A program made the position numbers and the translations under genes. A stretch of 9,223 nucleotides of DNA from an uncultured bacterium (GTDB lineage: Bacteria > Bacillota > Clostridia > Oscillospirales > Oscillospiraceae), in contig CAJMQR010000041.1 of NCBI GenBank assembly GCA_905215665.1, positions 1 to 9,223 on the forward strand, written 5' to 3'. Below the pieces are notes generated by a model that worked only from the letters and a program-made list of their open reading frames with translations, ran no database searches and had not been told where the DNA came from. Position 1 is the first letter of the stretch. Every line of letters starts with the position of its first letter. Shown piece by piece: positions 1 to 6,669 of the stretch.

Positions 1-257
1 CTTTCGCGGTAATCTCCGCGCCCCGCGCCGCTCCAGTCCAGCGGAAGCACATCCAGACAGCAGGCGTTGCTTTTTTCGTCGTACAGAACGCTGTCGCCCC
101 AGCCGAGACCCGGCCGAACCGCCAGGGCGTCTGCATCCTCCAGCGCTACCGGCTCTCCGAAATGGAGCTGCTCCAGAAAGCCCTCCGGACGGGCGCGGAA
201 CAGATAGGACGCAGTCTCATTCTGAAGATGAAATACGCCGTTTCTCTCCTCAATCAT
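1..257 (-). CDS. Alpha-galactosidase (GH36), N-terminal part, cut by window edge
   Basis: The frame is open from an ATG at 257 down to base 1 (85 codons, no stop), so only the N-terminus is present. The translation begins MIEERNGVFHLQNETASYLF and later reads GWGDSVLYDE, then LDVLPLDWSGAGRGDYRE. The HLQ-x3-(T/A)SY-x-FR start and the GRGDYRE block are, from memory, typical of the N-terminal beta-sandwich of GH36 alpha-galactosidases. These are intracellular enzymes of about 720-740 residues that remove alpha-1,6-linked galactose from melibiose and raffinose-family sugars. The catalytic aspartates lie in the missing part. The ATG overlaps the TGA of the GH1 gene upstream (ATGA, 254-257). An AAGGAGG at 271-277 lies 13 bases away, rather far, so translational coupling to GH1 is likely. 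No signal peptide is visible. The family call is good; exact substrate is inferred. Confidence 0.82.
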   Translation of the reverse strand, partial: MIEERNGVFHLQNETASYLFRARPEGFLEQLHFGEPVALEDADALAVRPGLGWGDSVLYDEKSNACCLDVLPLDWSGAGRGDYRE

Positions 258-1540
258 CGGATATCATACGCCTCCTTCGCCACATATTCCGCAAACGCTT
301 CCTCCGTGACGCCGCCGGCGGCAATCATGCCGGCGTAAAACTCCCCGGAGCGCTTGACGGTGCGTTTCTGCGTCTCATAGTCAATATGCACCAGTCCGAA
401 GCGGGCGCTGTATCCCTCAAGCCACTCAAAGTTGTCGCAGAAGCACCAGTGATAGTAGCGTTCAAAGGGCAATCCGGAAGCACAGATCGCCGCCAGATGG
501 TCATAGATGTATTTCGCCCGGAAACGGTCGTCGTTGTCGCAGGTGCCGTTCTCCGTGACCCAAAGCGGACGCGGCAGTACCTTTTGCAGTTTTTCCGCGC
601 AGCGAACCAGTCCCTCCGGATAGATTTCCCAGTTCAGGTCGTTGCGGGGGCTTCCCTCCCGTACACCGTCGGCAAGGCCGGAGACAGTCGAGCGCGTGTA
701 ATAGTTGACGCCGTTGAAGTCGCAGTACTCGCCCGGCTTCACGTGCCAGCGGTTGCGCAGAGGCAGACGGAAGCGGCCCGTCCCCATGGCAAGCGTCAGC
801 GCCCCCTGGAACAGCCATTCGGCCGAGCGCGCCAGCAGGCGGTGAACCAGGTTCTTCGGGTTCTTGGGATCAAATGCCCGGACATGATTCGCAAAGCCCA
901 CAAAGGTGTCCGTATATCCCATGCCTGCGCGGATCTCGTGAAGCATCCCGTAGGCCCGAATGTGGCAATATGCCATGTTTTCCATCACGTGGAAGGTCTG
1001 GAGATAGGACTTTCGTCCCGGCGGCCAGAGGCCGAAACAGTAGCCGTTGGTCGCGTAGACATTCGGCTCGTTGATGGTAATCCAGTCACCCACCAGATCG
1101 CCGAAGGACTCCCCGCACAGCCGGACGAAATCGAGAAAATCCTCCAGATTCTCCCGCTTTGCAAAGGCGCCCTTCTCCTCAAACCACATGGGGTTTGAAA
1201 AATGGTGGATTGTCACCAGCGGGCGGATGTCCCTGTCGCGCAGGTAAGACAGCTCCTCACGGTAGTGCCGGATTGCCTCTTGCGACGGTTTGCCGCGCTC
1301 CGGCACCAGCCGCGCCCATTCCAGCCCCAGCCGGCAGACGCGCATCCCCATAGCCGCCATGAGATCGCAGTCCTCTTTCCAGCGGTTCCAGTGGTCATCG
1401 GCAACGGCGGGATCCGATCCGTCTTTTATGTATCCCCTGTGATACCAGTCGTTCCAGTTGCTTCCGACCTCTCCGCCCTCGATCTGGGCGGCCGCGGAAG
1501 ATACACCCAGCAGAAAATTCTCCGGGAATCGCAGCTTCAT
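254..1540 (-). CDS. Beta-glycosidase, GH1 family (beta-glucosidase type)
   Basis: This 428-residue protein has the GH1 hallmarks in order: the start RFPENFLLGVSSAAAQIEGG with glycone-binding Q19, IHHF at 111-114, acid/base Glu158 in TINEPN, and nucleophile Glu330 in VTENG. Near the C-terminus DNFEWLEGYSARFGL (369-383) carries Glu372 and Trp373, which contact the sugar. 6-Phospho-beta-glycosidases instead have a Ser/Lys/Tyr phosphate-binding set there, so free beta-glucosides or beta-galactosides are the likelier substrates. No signal peptide is seen; it probably acts in the cytoplasm on imported oligosaccharides. It is slightly shorter than the usual 440-480 residues but appears complete. AAGGAGG at 1549-1555 sits 8 bases before the ATG and supports this start. 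It is the first gene of an operon with the GH36 gene and is divergent from the GH13 gene. The precise aglycone cannot be told from sequence. Confidence 0.93.
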   Translation of the reverse strand: MKLRFPENFLLGVSSAAAQIEGGEVGSNWNDWYHRGYIKDGSDPAVADDHWNRWKEDCDLMAAMGMRVCRLGLEWARLVPERGKPSQEAIRHYREELSYLRDRDIRPLVTIHHFSNPMWFEEKGAFAKRENLEDFLDFVRLCGESFGDLVGDWITINEPNVYATNGYCFGLWPPGRKSYLQTFHVMENMAYCHIRAYGMLHEIRAGMGYTDTFVGFANHVRAFDPKNPKNLVHRLLARSAEWLFQGALTLAMGTGRFRLPLRNRWHVKPGEYCDFNGVNYYTRSTVSGLADGVREGSPRNDLNWEIYPEGLVRCAEKLQKVLPRPLWVTENGTCDNDDRFRAKYIYDHLAAICASGLPFERYYHWCFCDNFEWLEGYSARFGLVHIDYETQKRTVKRSGEFYAGMIAAGGVTEEAFAEYVAKEAYDIR

Positions 1541-1548
1541 GTCCGGTG

Positions 1549-1555
1549 CCTCCTT
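1549..1555 (-). promoter_or_regulatory. Ribosome binding site of the GH1 gene
   Basis: AAGGAGG on the minus strand, 8 bases upstream of the ATG at 1540. This is a near-ideal Shine-Dalgarno sequence and fixes the GH1 start. Confidence 0.85.
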
Positions 1556-1575
1556 TTTTGGAATTCTCTCTTTTC

Positions 1576-1604
1576 ATAGTACCCTCTGCGACCCTTCCTG
1601 TCAA
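1576..1604 (-). promoter_or_regulatory. Sigma-A type promoter for GH1-GH36
   Basis: On the minus strand a perfect -35 box TTGACA (1599-1604) is followed after 17 bases by the -10 box TACTAT (1576-1581). Transcription would begin near 1569, giving a leader of about 29 bases before the GH1 ATG. It would drive GH1 and the coupled GH36 gene. I see no clear catabolite-response (cre) element or long operator palindrome over it. Confidence 0.75.
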
Positions 1605-1627
1605 TTGTATTCTTGCATTTCTCCGGT

Positions 1628-1656
1628 TTGACGAAAGCAGAAGGACATGCTACAAT
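1628..1656 (+). promoter_or_regulatory. Sigma-A type promoter with extended -10 for the GH13 gene
   Basis: The -35 box is TTGACG (1628-1633). After 17 bases comes the -10 box TACAAT (1651-1656), with TGC directly before it (1648-1650), an extended -10. The start of transcription should fall near 1663, so the leader is only about 17 bases long and the ribosome binding site sits at its very 5' end. The -35 boxes of this promoter and the GH1 promoter are 23 bases apart, leaving room for a regulator between them, although no obvious operator is seen. Confidence 0.75.
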
Positions 1657-1679
1657 AAAGCCGAAAGGATGTGACCGAT

Positions 1680-3332
1680 ATGGCGCGTGAACGCTGGTAT
1701 AAGGACATGGTATTTTATCAGATCTGGCCGCGGAGCTTCTGCGACGGCAACGGCGACGGTATGGGCGACCTCTGGGGCGTGTATGAAAAGCTGGATTATC
1801 TGAAAAGTCTCGGCGTGGACGGCGTCTGGTTCTCGCCGCTGTACCCCTCTCCCGGTGCCGACTGCGGCTATGACATTTCCGATTATATGGACATCGATTC
1901 CATGTACGGCGGATTGGAGGCGTTCCGCAAGGTGCTTGACGGGCTGCATGAACGCGGCATGAAGCTCATCATGGATCTGGTCATCAACCACACGAGCGAT
2001 GAACACGAGTGGTTCCAGAAGTCGCGGCGCCGCATCGAGCCCTATACGGATTACTATATCTGGCGTCCCGCCGGAAAGAACGGGAAATGTCCCAACAACT
2101 GGGACAGCCATTTTGAGGGCAAGGCATGGCAGTGGGACGAAGTGCGGCAGGAATACTACCTGCACCTGTTCGCGGTCAAGCAGCCCGATCTCAACATGGA
2201 TATTCCTCTCGTGCGTGAGGAGGTCAAAAAGCTGCTGCGCTTCTGGCTGGATATGGGTGTGGACGGCTTCCGTGAGGACGTCATCACCTTTATTTCCAAA
2301 AAAGAAGGGCTGCCCAACGACCGTCTGTTTCCCCTCTACCGCGGCATCCGCTTTTATAACCACGGTCCCCATATTCATGAATACCTGCAGGAATTCCGCC
2401 GCGACGTCTTTGACCATTACAACTGCATGACGCTTGCGGAAGCGCCGCTGGTCAGCCCGAAACGTGCGCTGGAATACATCGCGGAGGACGGCGCGGCCGA
2501 GCTGGACATGATGATTCAGTTCCAGTGCATGTGCGCCGACTGCCTGTTTACGGACTACCTGCCCACAAAATTCTCTCTGCGCCGCCTGCGCAAAGCCTTC
2601 GGCCGGTGGCAGCGTAAGCTGGACGGACGGGCATGGAATATGCTCTATCTGGAAAATCACGATCATCCCCGCATCATTTCCCGCTACGGTTCGGAGAATT
2701 ACCGCGTGGAAAGCGGAAAAATGCTGGCAGTCTCCTATCTCTTCCAAAAGGGCACGCCTTTTCTCTATCAGGGGCAGGAGATCGGCATGACCAACTGGCG
2801 TCCCGAAAGCGCGGAGATGTACGAGGATGTACAGACGCGCAACCAGTGTCTGAATCTCCGTGGAGAAAAGCGGCTCAAGCGGCTCTGGCGCGGTTCCCGG
2901 GACTCGGCGCGCACGCCGATGCAGTGGAGCGCGGAAAAGAACGCCGGCTTTACCAGCGGCGAGCCTTGGTTTTATGTAAACCCGAATTATACGGAAATCA
3001 ACGTCGCCGCGCAGGAAAAGGATCCGGATTCCCTGCTGCAGTTCTACCGGAAAGCCATCGCGCTGCGCAAGTCATTGCCTGTCATCCGCGACGGCAGCTA
3101 CCGGGAGTTCTGCCGCCGTTCCGGAAAGCTCTACGTCTATGCCCGTGAAACCGCTGCGCAGCGGCTCCTTGTTGTCTGTTCCTTTACCGCCTCGCCCGTG
3201 CATTTCCATGCGCCGAAAGGATATTCGCTGGCTGAAATGCAGCTTCTTCTCCGGAATTACGGCGGCGAGACCGAACAGAACGGCTTCGTCACAAAGCCTT
3301 ATGAAACGCGGGTGTATCTGCAGGAGCGCTGA
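1680..3332 (+). CDS. Alpha-glucosidase, GH13 family (oligo-1,6-glucosidase type)
   Basis: From the ATG at 1680 the protein has 550 residues. It opens with WYKDMVFYQIWPRSF and a calcium-type loop DGNGDGMGDL (22-31). The GH13 regions follow: DLVINH (99-104), GFREDV with nucleophile Asp200, LAEAP with acid/base Glu254, and ENHD with transition-state Asp328. ARTPMQW (410-416) is typical of the oligo-1,6-glucosidase, dextran glucosidase and trehalose-6-phosphate hydrolase group. The Val after the nucleophile (Val201) favours alpha-1,6 over alpha-1,4 bonds in characterised Bacillus enzymes; the specificity here is inferred from that. It is probably cytoplasmic, with no signal peptide, and would release glucose from isomaltose-like sugars. 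An in-frame GTG at 1671 is a poor start, because AAAGGA (1664-1669) is only one base from it but ten from the ATG. The unusual Glu199 stands where Met or a similar residue is common. The gene is divergent from GH1 and convergent with feoB. Confidence 0.9.
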   Translation: MARERWYKDMVFYQIWPRSFCDGNGDGMGDLWGVYEKLDYLKSLGVDGVWFSPLYPSPGADCGYDISDYMDIDSMYGGLEAFRKVLDGLHERGMKLIMDLVINHTSDEHEWFQKSRRRIEPYTDYYIWRPAGKNGKCPNNWDSHFEGKAWQWDEVRQEYYLHLFAVKQPDLNMDIPLVREEVKKLLRFWLDMGVDGFREDVITFISKKEGLPNDRLFPLYRGIRFYNHGPHIHEYLQEFRRDVFDHYNCMTLAEAPLVSPKRALEYIAEDGAAELDMMIQFQCMCADCLFTDYLPTKFSLRRLRKAFGRWQRKLDGRAWNMLYLENHDHPRIISRYGSENYRVESGKMLAVSYLFQKGTPFLYQGQEIGMTNWRPESAEMYEDVQTRNQCLNLRGEKRLKRLWRGSRDSARTPMQWSAEKNAGFTSGEPWFYVNPNYTEINVAAQEKDPDSLLQFYRKAIALRKSLPVIRDGSYREFCRRSGKLYVYARETAAQRLLVVCSFTASPVHFHAPKGYSLAEMQLLLRNYGGETEQNGFVTKPYETRVYLQER

Positions 3333-3343
3333 CAAACCTGAAA

Positions 3344-3387
3344 CACGCCGGTCTTTCCTGAGAAGCGGGAAAGACCGGCGTGCTTTT
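3344..3387. terminator. Strong hairpin terminator between convergent GH13 and feoB
   Basis: A 15-bp perfect stem pairs CACGCCGGTCTTTCC (3344-3358) with its complement at 3368-3382 around a 9-base loop. On the plus strand it is followed by CTTTT, making an intrinsic terminator 11 bases after the GH13 stop. On the minus strand the arm is followed by the broken T-run TTTCAGGTTT, so it probably also ends the feoB transcript. The feoB stop codon (3386-3388) lies inside the plus-strand T-run. Confidence 0.9.
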
Positions 3388-5218
3388 ACAGGACAAGGTT
3401 TAAAACGGCACACAGGACGACGCCAAAGGCAGTCGGCAGCAGAATCGACAGCAGCGTCCATTTGACGCTTCCCGTTTCCTTTTTGATGGTCATCAGCGTT
3501 GTGGTGCATGGCCAGTGAAACAGGAAGAATACAATGGTACACAGCGAAGTGCGCCATGTCCACTGGTTTGCCGCCAGAATCGCCCCCATGGCGGCGGAAC
3601 TCTCGTTGCCGTAGGTACTGCCCGCGGTCAGGATCATCATTACGATGGGCAGGACCAGCTCGTTCGCGGGACTTCCCAGCAAAAACGCCAGAAGCACTGC
3701 GCCGCTCATGCCGAGGAAGCTTGCCGGCGGATTCAGAAATGCCGCGGTGGACTGAAGGATGCTCTCTTCTCCCACCGAGAGATTGGCAAGCAGCCAGATC
3801 ACCAGGCCCGCCGGCGCGGCCACAGCCACGGCACGCCCCAGAACAAAGAGCGTTCGGTCCTTCACCGAGCGCACGATGACCTGCCAGATGCGCGGCCGGC
3901 GGTAGGGCGGCAGTTCCAGCGCGAAGGAAGAGCTCTCCCCGCGCAGAAACGTGCGGTGCAGAAGCGCGGAAGCCGCCAGCGTCATCAGTACGGCCAGCAG
4001 GACACAGCCGGTCAGGCAGGCCGCACCCAGAAGGGACGATCCCCCCGAAAAGCTCAGACCGATCAGAAAGATCAGCGCGGGAAAGCGGCCGTTGCAGGGC
4101 ACAAACGCATTTGTCAAAACGGCGATGCAGCGCTCCCGCGGAGAATCGATGATGCGGCAGCCGACTACGCCCGCCGCATTGCACCCAAATCCCATGCACA
4201 TGGTCAATGCCTGCTTGCCGCAGGCGCCCGCCCTGTAAAAGCCATGATCCATAAGGAAGGCGACGCGCGGCAGATATCCGAAATCCTCCAGAATGGTAAA
4301 GATTGGGAAAAAGATCGCCATGGGTGGCAGCATGACGGAAACCACTCTCGCCAGCGTGGCATATACGCCGTCAAGCAGCGCGCCGCACAGCAGCGGCGGC
4401 AGCCCGACAAGCTCCGCACCGCGCCGCAAAAGGCCGCCGAGCCGGTCAAAGCACCATTGCAGCCCCTCGGAGGGATAATTTGCCCCCTCTATCGTGAGCC
4501 AAAAGACGCCAAGCAGCAGCGCAAGCATCACGAGATATCCGAAAAACGGATGCAGCAGCACCGCGTCCAGCCGCTGCGTCAGGGTATACGTCCTTTTTTC
4601 ACTCTGCCGCTGTGCGTCCCGTGCGAGCTTTTCCGCCCGGTGGACGAACTGACGCGCAATCTCGTCGGATTCCTGTTCCGTCCGGCCGCGAATCCCACTG
4701 CCGTTTTGTGCCGGCCTCGTTGGAAGGAAACCGTCACAGACGCCCCGTATCGCTTCCTGAAGCTCTGCGATTCCCTCGCAGCGGCCGGCTGAGGTTGTTA
4801 CCACGGGAACGCCCAGGGCGCGCTCAAGCTGTTTCGCATCCACCGTCAATCCGGCCCGTGCCGCTTCATCCATGAGGTTGACGCACAGAACCACACGAGG
4901 CGTCAGCTCCAGAATCTGCAGCGCCAGATACAGCGTGCGCTCCAGACAGGTCGCATCGCAGATGACCACCGTACAGTCTGCCCCGCCTTCGCGCAGGAAC
5001 CCCTCGGCCACGACTTCCTCCTGCGAGGTGCTGACAAGGGAATATGTACCGGGCAGGTCGGCCAGCCGGTAAGTCTCCCCTTTGTAATCATAGCTGCCCT
5101 GCGCCAGTTCCACGGTCTTTCCCGGCCAGTTCCCCGTATGTTGGTTCATACCTGTCAGCGCGTTGAAGAGCGTGCTTTTCCCCACGTTGGGATTTCCCGC
5201 AAGTGCGACTGTCTTCAT
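3386..5218 (-). CDS. feoB: Ferrous iron transport protein B (GTPase-permease), short form
   Basis: This inner-membrane Fe(II) transporter is 610 residues from the ATG at 5218. The GTPase domain shows G1 GNPNVGKS (8-15), switch I around TGNWPGKTVE (28-37), G3 DLPG (54-57), G4 NLMD (114-117) and G5 TSA (142-144). A short helical linker (about 165-215) leads to the membrane part from about 220. Gate motifs are visible: EDFGYLPRVAFLMD (311-324), GFGCNAAG with Cys346, and FVPCNGRFP with Cys375. GSPANELVLP (515-524) is part of the later permease half. Many FeoB proteins have 650-800 residues; here the membrane half ends soon after KKETGSVKW (579-587), with no cysteine-rich tail. The frame is open another 115 codons upstream, but that stretch overlaps feoA in another frame and is not FeoB-like. 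The start overlaps the feoA stop (ATGA), so the two are translationally coupled. Fe(II) is the expected substrate by family; Mn(II) cannot be excluded. Confidence 0.93.
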   Translation of the reverse strand: MKTVALAGNPNVGKSTLFNALTGMNQHTGNWPGKTVELAQGSYDYKGETYRLADLPGTYSLVSTSQEEVVAEGFLREGGADCTVVICDATCLERTLYLALQILELTPRVVLCVNLMDEAARAGLTVDAKQLERALGVPVVTTSAGRCEGIAELQEAIRGVCDGFLPTRPAQNGSGIRGRTEQESDEIARQFVHRAEKLARDAQRQSEKRTYTLTQRLDAVLLHPFFGYLVMLALLLGVFWLTIEGANYPSEGLQWCFDRLGGLLRRGAELVGLPPLLCGALLDGVYATLARVVSVMLPPMAIFFPIFTILEDFGYLPRVAFLMDHGFYRAGACGKQALTMCMGFGCNAAGVVGCRIIDSPRERCIAVLTNAFVPCNGRFPALIFLIGLSFSGGSSLLGAACLTGCVLLAVLMTLAASALLHRTFLRGESSSFALELPPYRRPRIWQVIVRSVKDRTLFVLGRAVAVAAPAGLVIWLLANLSVGEESILQSTAAFLNPPASFLGMSGAVLLAFLLGSPANELVLPIVMMILTAGSTYGNESSAAMGAILAANQWTWRTSLCTIVFFLFHWPCTTTLMTIKKETGSVKWTLLSILLPTAFGVVLCAVLNLVL

Positions 5219-5445
5219 GCACCGTCCACCTCCACGCAGATCCGCGCGCTGTCCTCGCTGCGCAGGGCAACCATCGTTCCGCGGAAGCTGTAAATCACGG
5301 GGTTGCCAGCCAAACTCCGCCGGACGCAGCGCACCTTCGTCCCCTCGATCAGCCCGAGATCCAGCAGGCGGCGGCGAATTGCGCCGGTCAGCAGCAGTCC
5401 GCTGACCGTCCCCGACTGTCCGGCGGAAAGCCGGTTTAGTGTCAT
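5215..5445 (-). CDS. feoA: Ferrous iron transport protein A
   Basis: This 76-residue protein has the small SH3-like fold typical of FeoA. It starts MTLNRLSAGQSGTVSGL, and the block RRRLLDLGLIEGTKV (25-39) matches the conserved 'R..LLDLGL..G..V' core. NPVIYSFRGTMVALR (48-62) is the second strand region ending in the usual 'ialr' segment. FeoA is a cytoplasmic partner that supports FeoB activity. The ATG at 5445 is chosen because AAGGAGG (5454-5460) lies 8 bases upstream and the homology begins there, although the frame is open further. The TGA at 5215-5217 overlaps the feoB ATG. It is divergent from the P-loop ATPase gene at 5591. Confidence 0.92.
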   Translation of the reverse strand: MTLNRLSAGQSGTVSGLLLTGAIRRRLLDLGLIEGTKVRCVRRSLAGNPVIYSFRGTMVALRSEDSARICVEVDGA

Positions 5446-5453
5446 TCCCTGTT

Positions 5454-5460
5454 CCTCCTT
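5454..5460 (-). promoter_or_regulatory. Ribosome binding site of feoA
   Basis: AAGGAGG on the minus strand, 8 bases before the feoA ATG. It decides the start against longer in-frame alternatives further upstream. Confidence 0.85.
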
Positions 5461-5465
5461 TCCGA

Positions 5466-5481
5466 GCAGGCGTAAGCCTGC
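5466..5481 (-). promoter_or_regulatory. Small hairpin/palindrome in the feoA leader
   Basis: GCAGGC (5466-5471) and GCCTGC (5476-5481) form a 6-bp inverted repeat around four bases, immediately upstream of the feoA ribosome binding site. It has no T-run, so it is not an obvious terminator. It could be a metal-repressor operator or a leader structure, but I do not recognise a Fur, DtxR or MntR consensus in it. No confident promoter was found for feoA or for the divergent ATPase in this 145-bp gap. A second imperfect repeat, GTCTG/CAGAC, is at 5524-5540. Confidence 0.35.
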
Positions 5482-5590
5482 AGTACAGTCTATACAGCCC
5501 GATGGGGTTTTGTGCCTTTTTCTGTCTGATCTGCACAGACGGCCCGCTTCCGGCATAAAACATAGAGACAGACTGATAGGAGGCAACGCT

Positions 5591-6637
5591 ATGACTTCAA
5601 CCTTTTTCCTCGGCACATGTACGCCGCAGGGCTTTGTTTCACACTACGATTCTCTCTTTGAAGAGCTGGAACAGCTTTACATCATCAAGGGCGGCTCCGG
5701 CTGCGGGAAATCGACCTTCATGCGCAGGATAGGCGCTGAGGCCGAGCAGCGCGGTCTGGATGTTTCCTACATTCTCTGCTCTTCCGATCCGGATTCTCTG
5801 GACGGCGTGCTGCTGCCGTCGCTTTCCACCGGTTTTGTAGACGGCACCGCGCCGCATGTGCTGGAGCCGCGTCTGTGCGGCGGCGGCGCGAACTATCTGA
5901 ATTTCGGGGAATTCTACGACAGCGACGGACTTCGAGCGAACGAAGCGGAGATCCGCCGCACGCAGCGCGAAAACGCCGCGCAGTATCCCCTTGTCACCTC
6001 CTGCCTGGCGGCGGCGGACCGCCTGCTGGATTCCGTGCGCACCGTTACGGCCGGACCTGTGTACGATGAGGAAATGTCCGCCATTGCGGAATGTCTTGCC
6101 CTGTCCGCATTGAAGCCGATAGGCGATTCTCCGAAAATCAGCCGCCGTTTCCTGGAGGCAATTACACCGGCGGGCGGGTGGTTCTGTACGGAAAGCGCCC
6201 GTACACTGTGCGAGAGGGTCTATATCCTGCGCGACGACTATCTTCTCGCACCCAGACTTCTAAAGCTGCTCCTGCAGCGTGCCACCGCTTTCGGCCATAC
6301 CTGCATCGTGTGCTATTCCCCGCTGCAGCCGCAGGGCGCACCGGCGCATCTTCTGATTCCCTCCGCCGGCGCGGCATTCCTCTGCGACAGCGCGGCGCAC
6401 CCCTGCGAGGGCGACGCTTTCTGCCGTCTTGACCTCAGTTCGACACTGGCACCCGCGCTGCGCAGGGAACTACAATTCTGTCTGGATACGAAGCTGGCGC
6501 TCCTGCGGCAGGCTGCCGTGCATATGCGGCAAGCCAAGCGGCTGCACGACCGGATGGAGCTGCTGTGCCGGCCCTTTGTGGATTTTGAGGCGGTCGACCA
6601 CTTTACCGCCGCCACAGTCGCACGGCTGTTTTCATAG
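5591..6637 (+). CDS. Uncharacterised P-loop ATPase with degenerate second half (PRK06851-like)
   Basis: This 348-residue soluble protein resembles, from memory, an uncharacterised Firmicutes ATPase family (NCBI PRK06851); its role is unknown. The N-half contains FFLGTCTPQGFVSHYDSL, a Walker A motif KGGSGCGKST (33-42), the family block CSSDPDSLDGVLLPSL (63-78) and VDGTAPHV (83-90). The second half repeats this plan at an offset of about 181 residues: RFLEAITPAGG, then VYIL at 210-213, LLIPS and CDSAAHP. The position of the Walker A motif is there replaced by DDYLLAPRL (215-223), so only the first half should bind nucleotide. The C-terminal helix ends with RLHDRMELLCRPFVDFEAVDHF. AGGAGG (5578-5583) seven bases before the ATG supports this start. 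It is divergent from feoA and convergent with the flavoprotein gene; neither neighbour explains its job. No transmembrane segments were seen. Confidence 0.8.
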   Translation: MTSTFFLGTCTPQGFVSHYDSLFEELEQLYIIKGGSGCGKSTFMRRIGAEAEQRGLDVSYILCSSDPDSLDGVLLPSLSTGFVDGTAPHVLEPRLCGGGANYLNFGEFYDSDGLRANEAEIRRTQRENAAQYPLVTSCLAAADRLLDSVRTVTAGPVYDEEMSAIAECLALSALKPIGDSPKISRRFLEAITPAGGWFCTESARTLCERVYILRDDYLLAPRLLKLLLQRATAFGHTCIVCYSPLQPQGAPAHLLIPSAGAAFLCDSAAHPCEGDAFCRLDLSSTLAPALRRELQFCLDTKLALLRQAAVHMRQAKRLHDRMELLCRPFVDFEAVDHFTAATVARLFS

Positions 6638-6638
6638 G

Positions 6639-6664
6639 AAAAGCCCTCCGGGAAACCGGAGGGC
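6639..6664 (-). terminator. Hairpin terminator of the flavoprotein gene
   Basis: A 9-bp stem GCCCTCCGG (6643-6651) pairs with CCGGAGGGC (6656-6664) around a four-base loop. On the minus strand it is followed by TTTTCC, so it terminates the flavoprotein transcript whose stop lies five bases away (6670-6672). On the plus strand the loop is a GAAA tetraloop but no T-run follows. The convergent ATPase transcript may be stopped only weakly here. Confidence 0.8.
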
Positions 6665-6669
6665 CGATA

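Noticed and set aside
386..1198. Plus-strand open frame (270 codons) opposite the GH1 gene
   Set aside because: It overlaps GH1 catalytic coding sequence on the other strand and shows no family motif.
1650..2747. Long minus-strand open frame (365 codons) opposite the GH13 gene
   Set aside because: It is antisense to all GH13 catalytic motifs, has no ribosome binding site that I could see and no recognisable domain.
3515..4792. Long plus-strand open frame (425 codons) opposite feoB
   Set aside because: It lies antisense to well-supported feoB motifs. Its translation is rich in Arg, Gln and Lys with no family pattern, as expected for a shadow frame in G+C-rich DNA.
5219..5563. N-terminal extension of FeoB by 115 residues in the same open frame
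   Set aside because: The stretch runs through feoA in another frame, contains no domain, and the GTPase homology begins exactly at the ATG at 5218, which overlaps the feoA stop.
5303..5590. N-terminal extension of the P-loop ATPase
   Set aside because: It overlaps feoA antisense, while AGGAGG seven bases before the ATG at 5591 and the family start there support the shorter protein.
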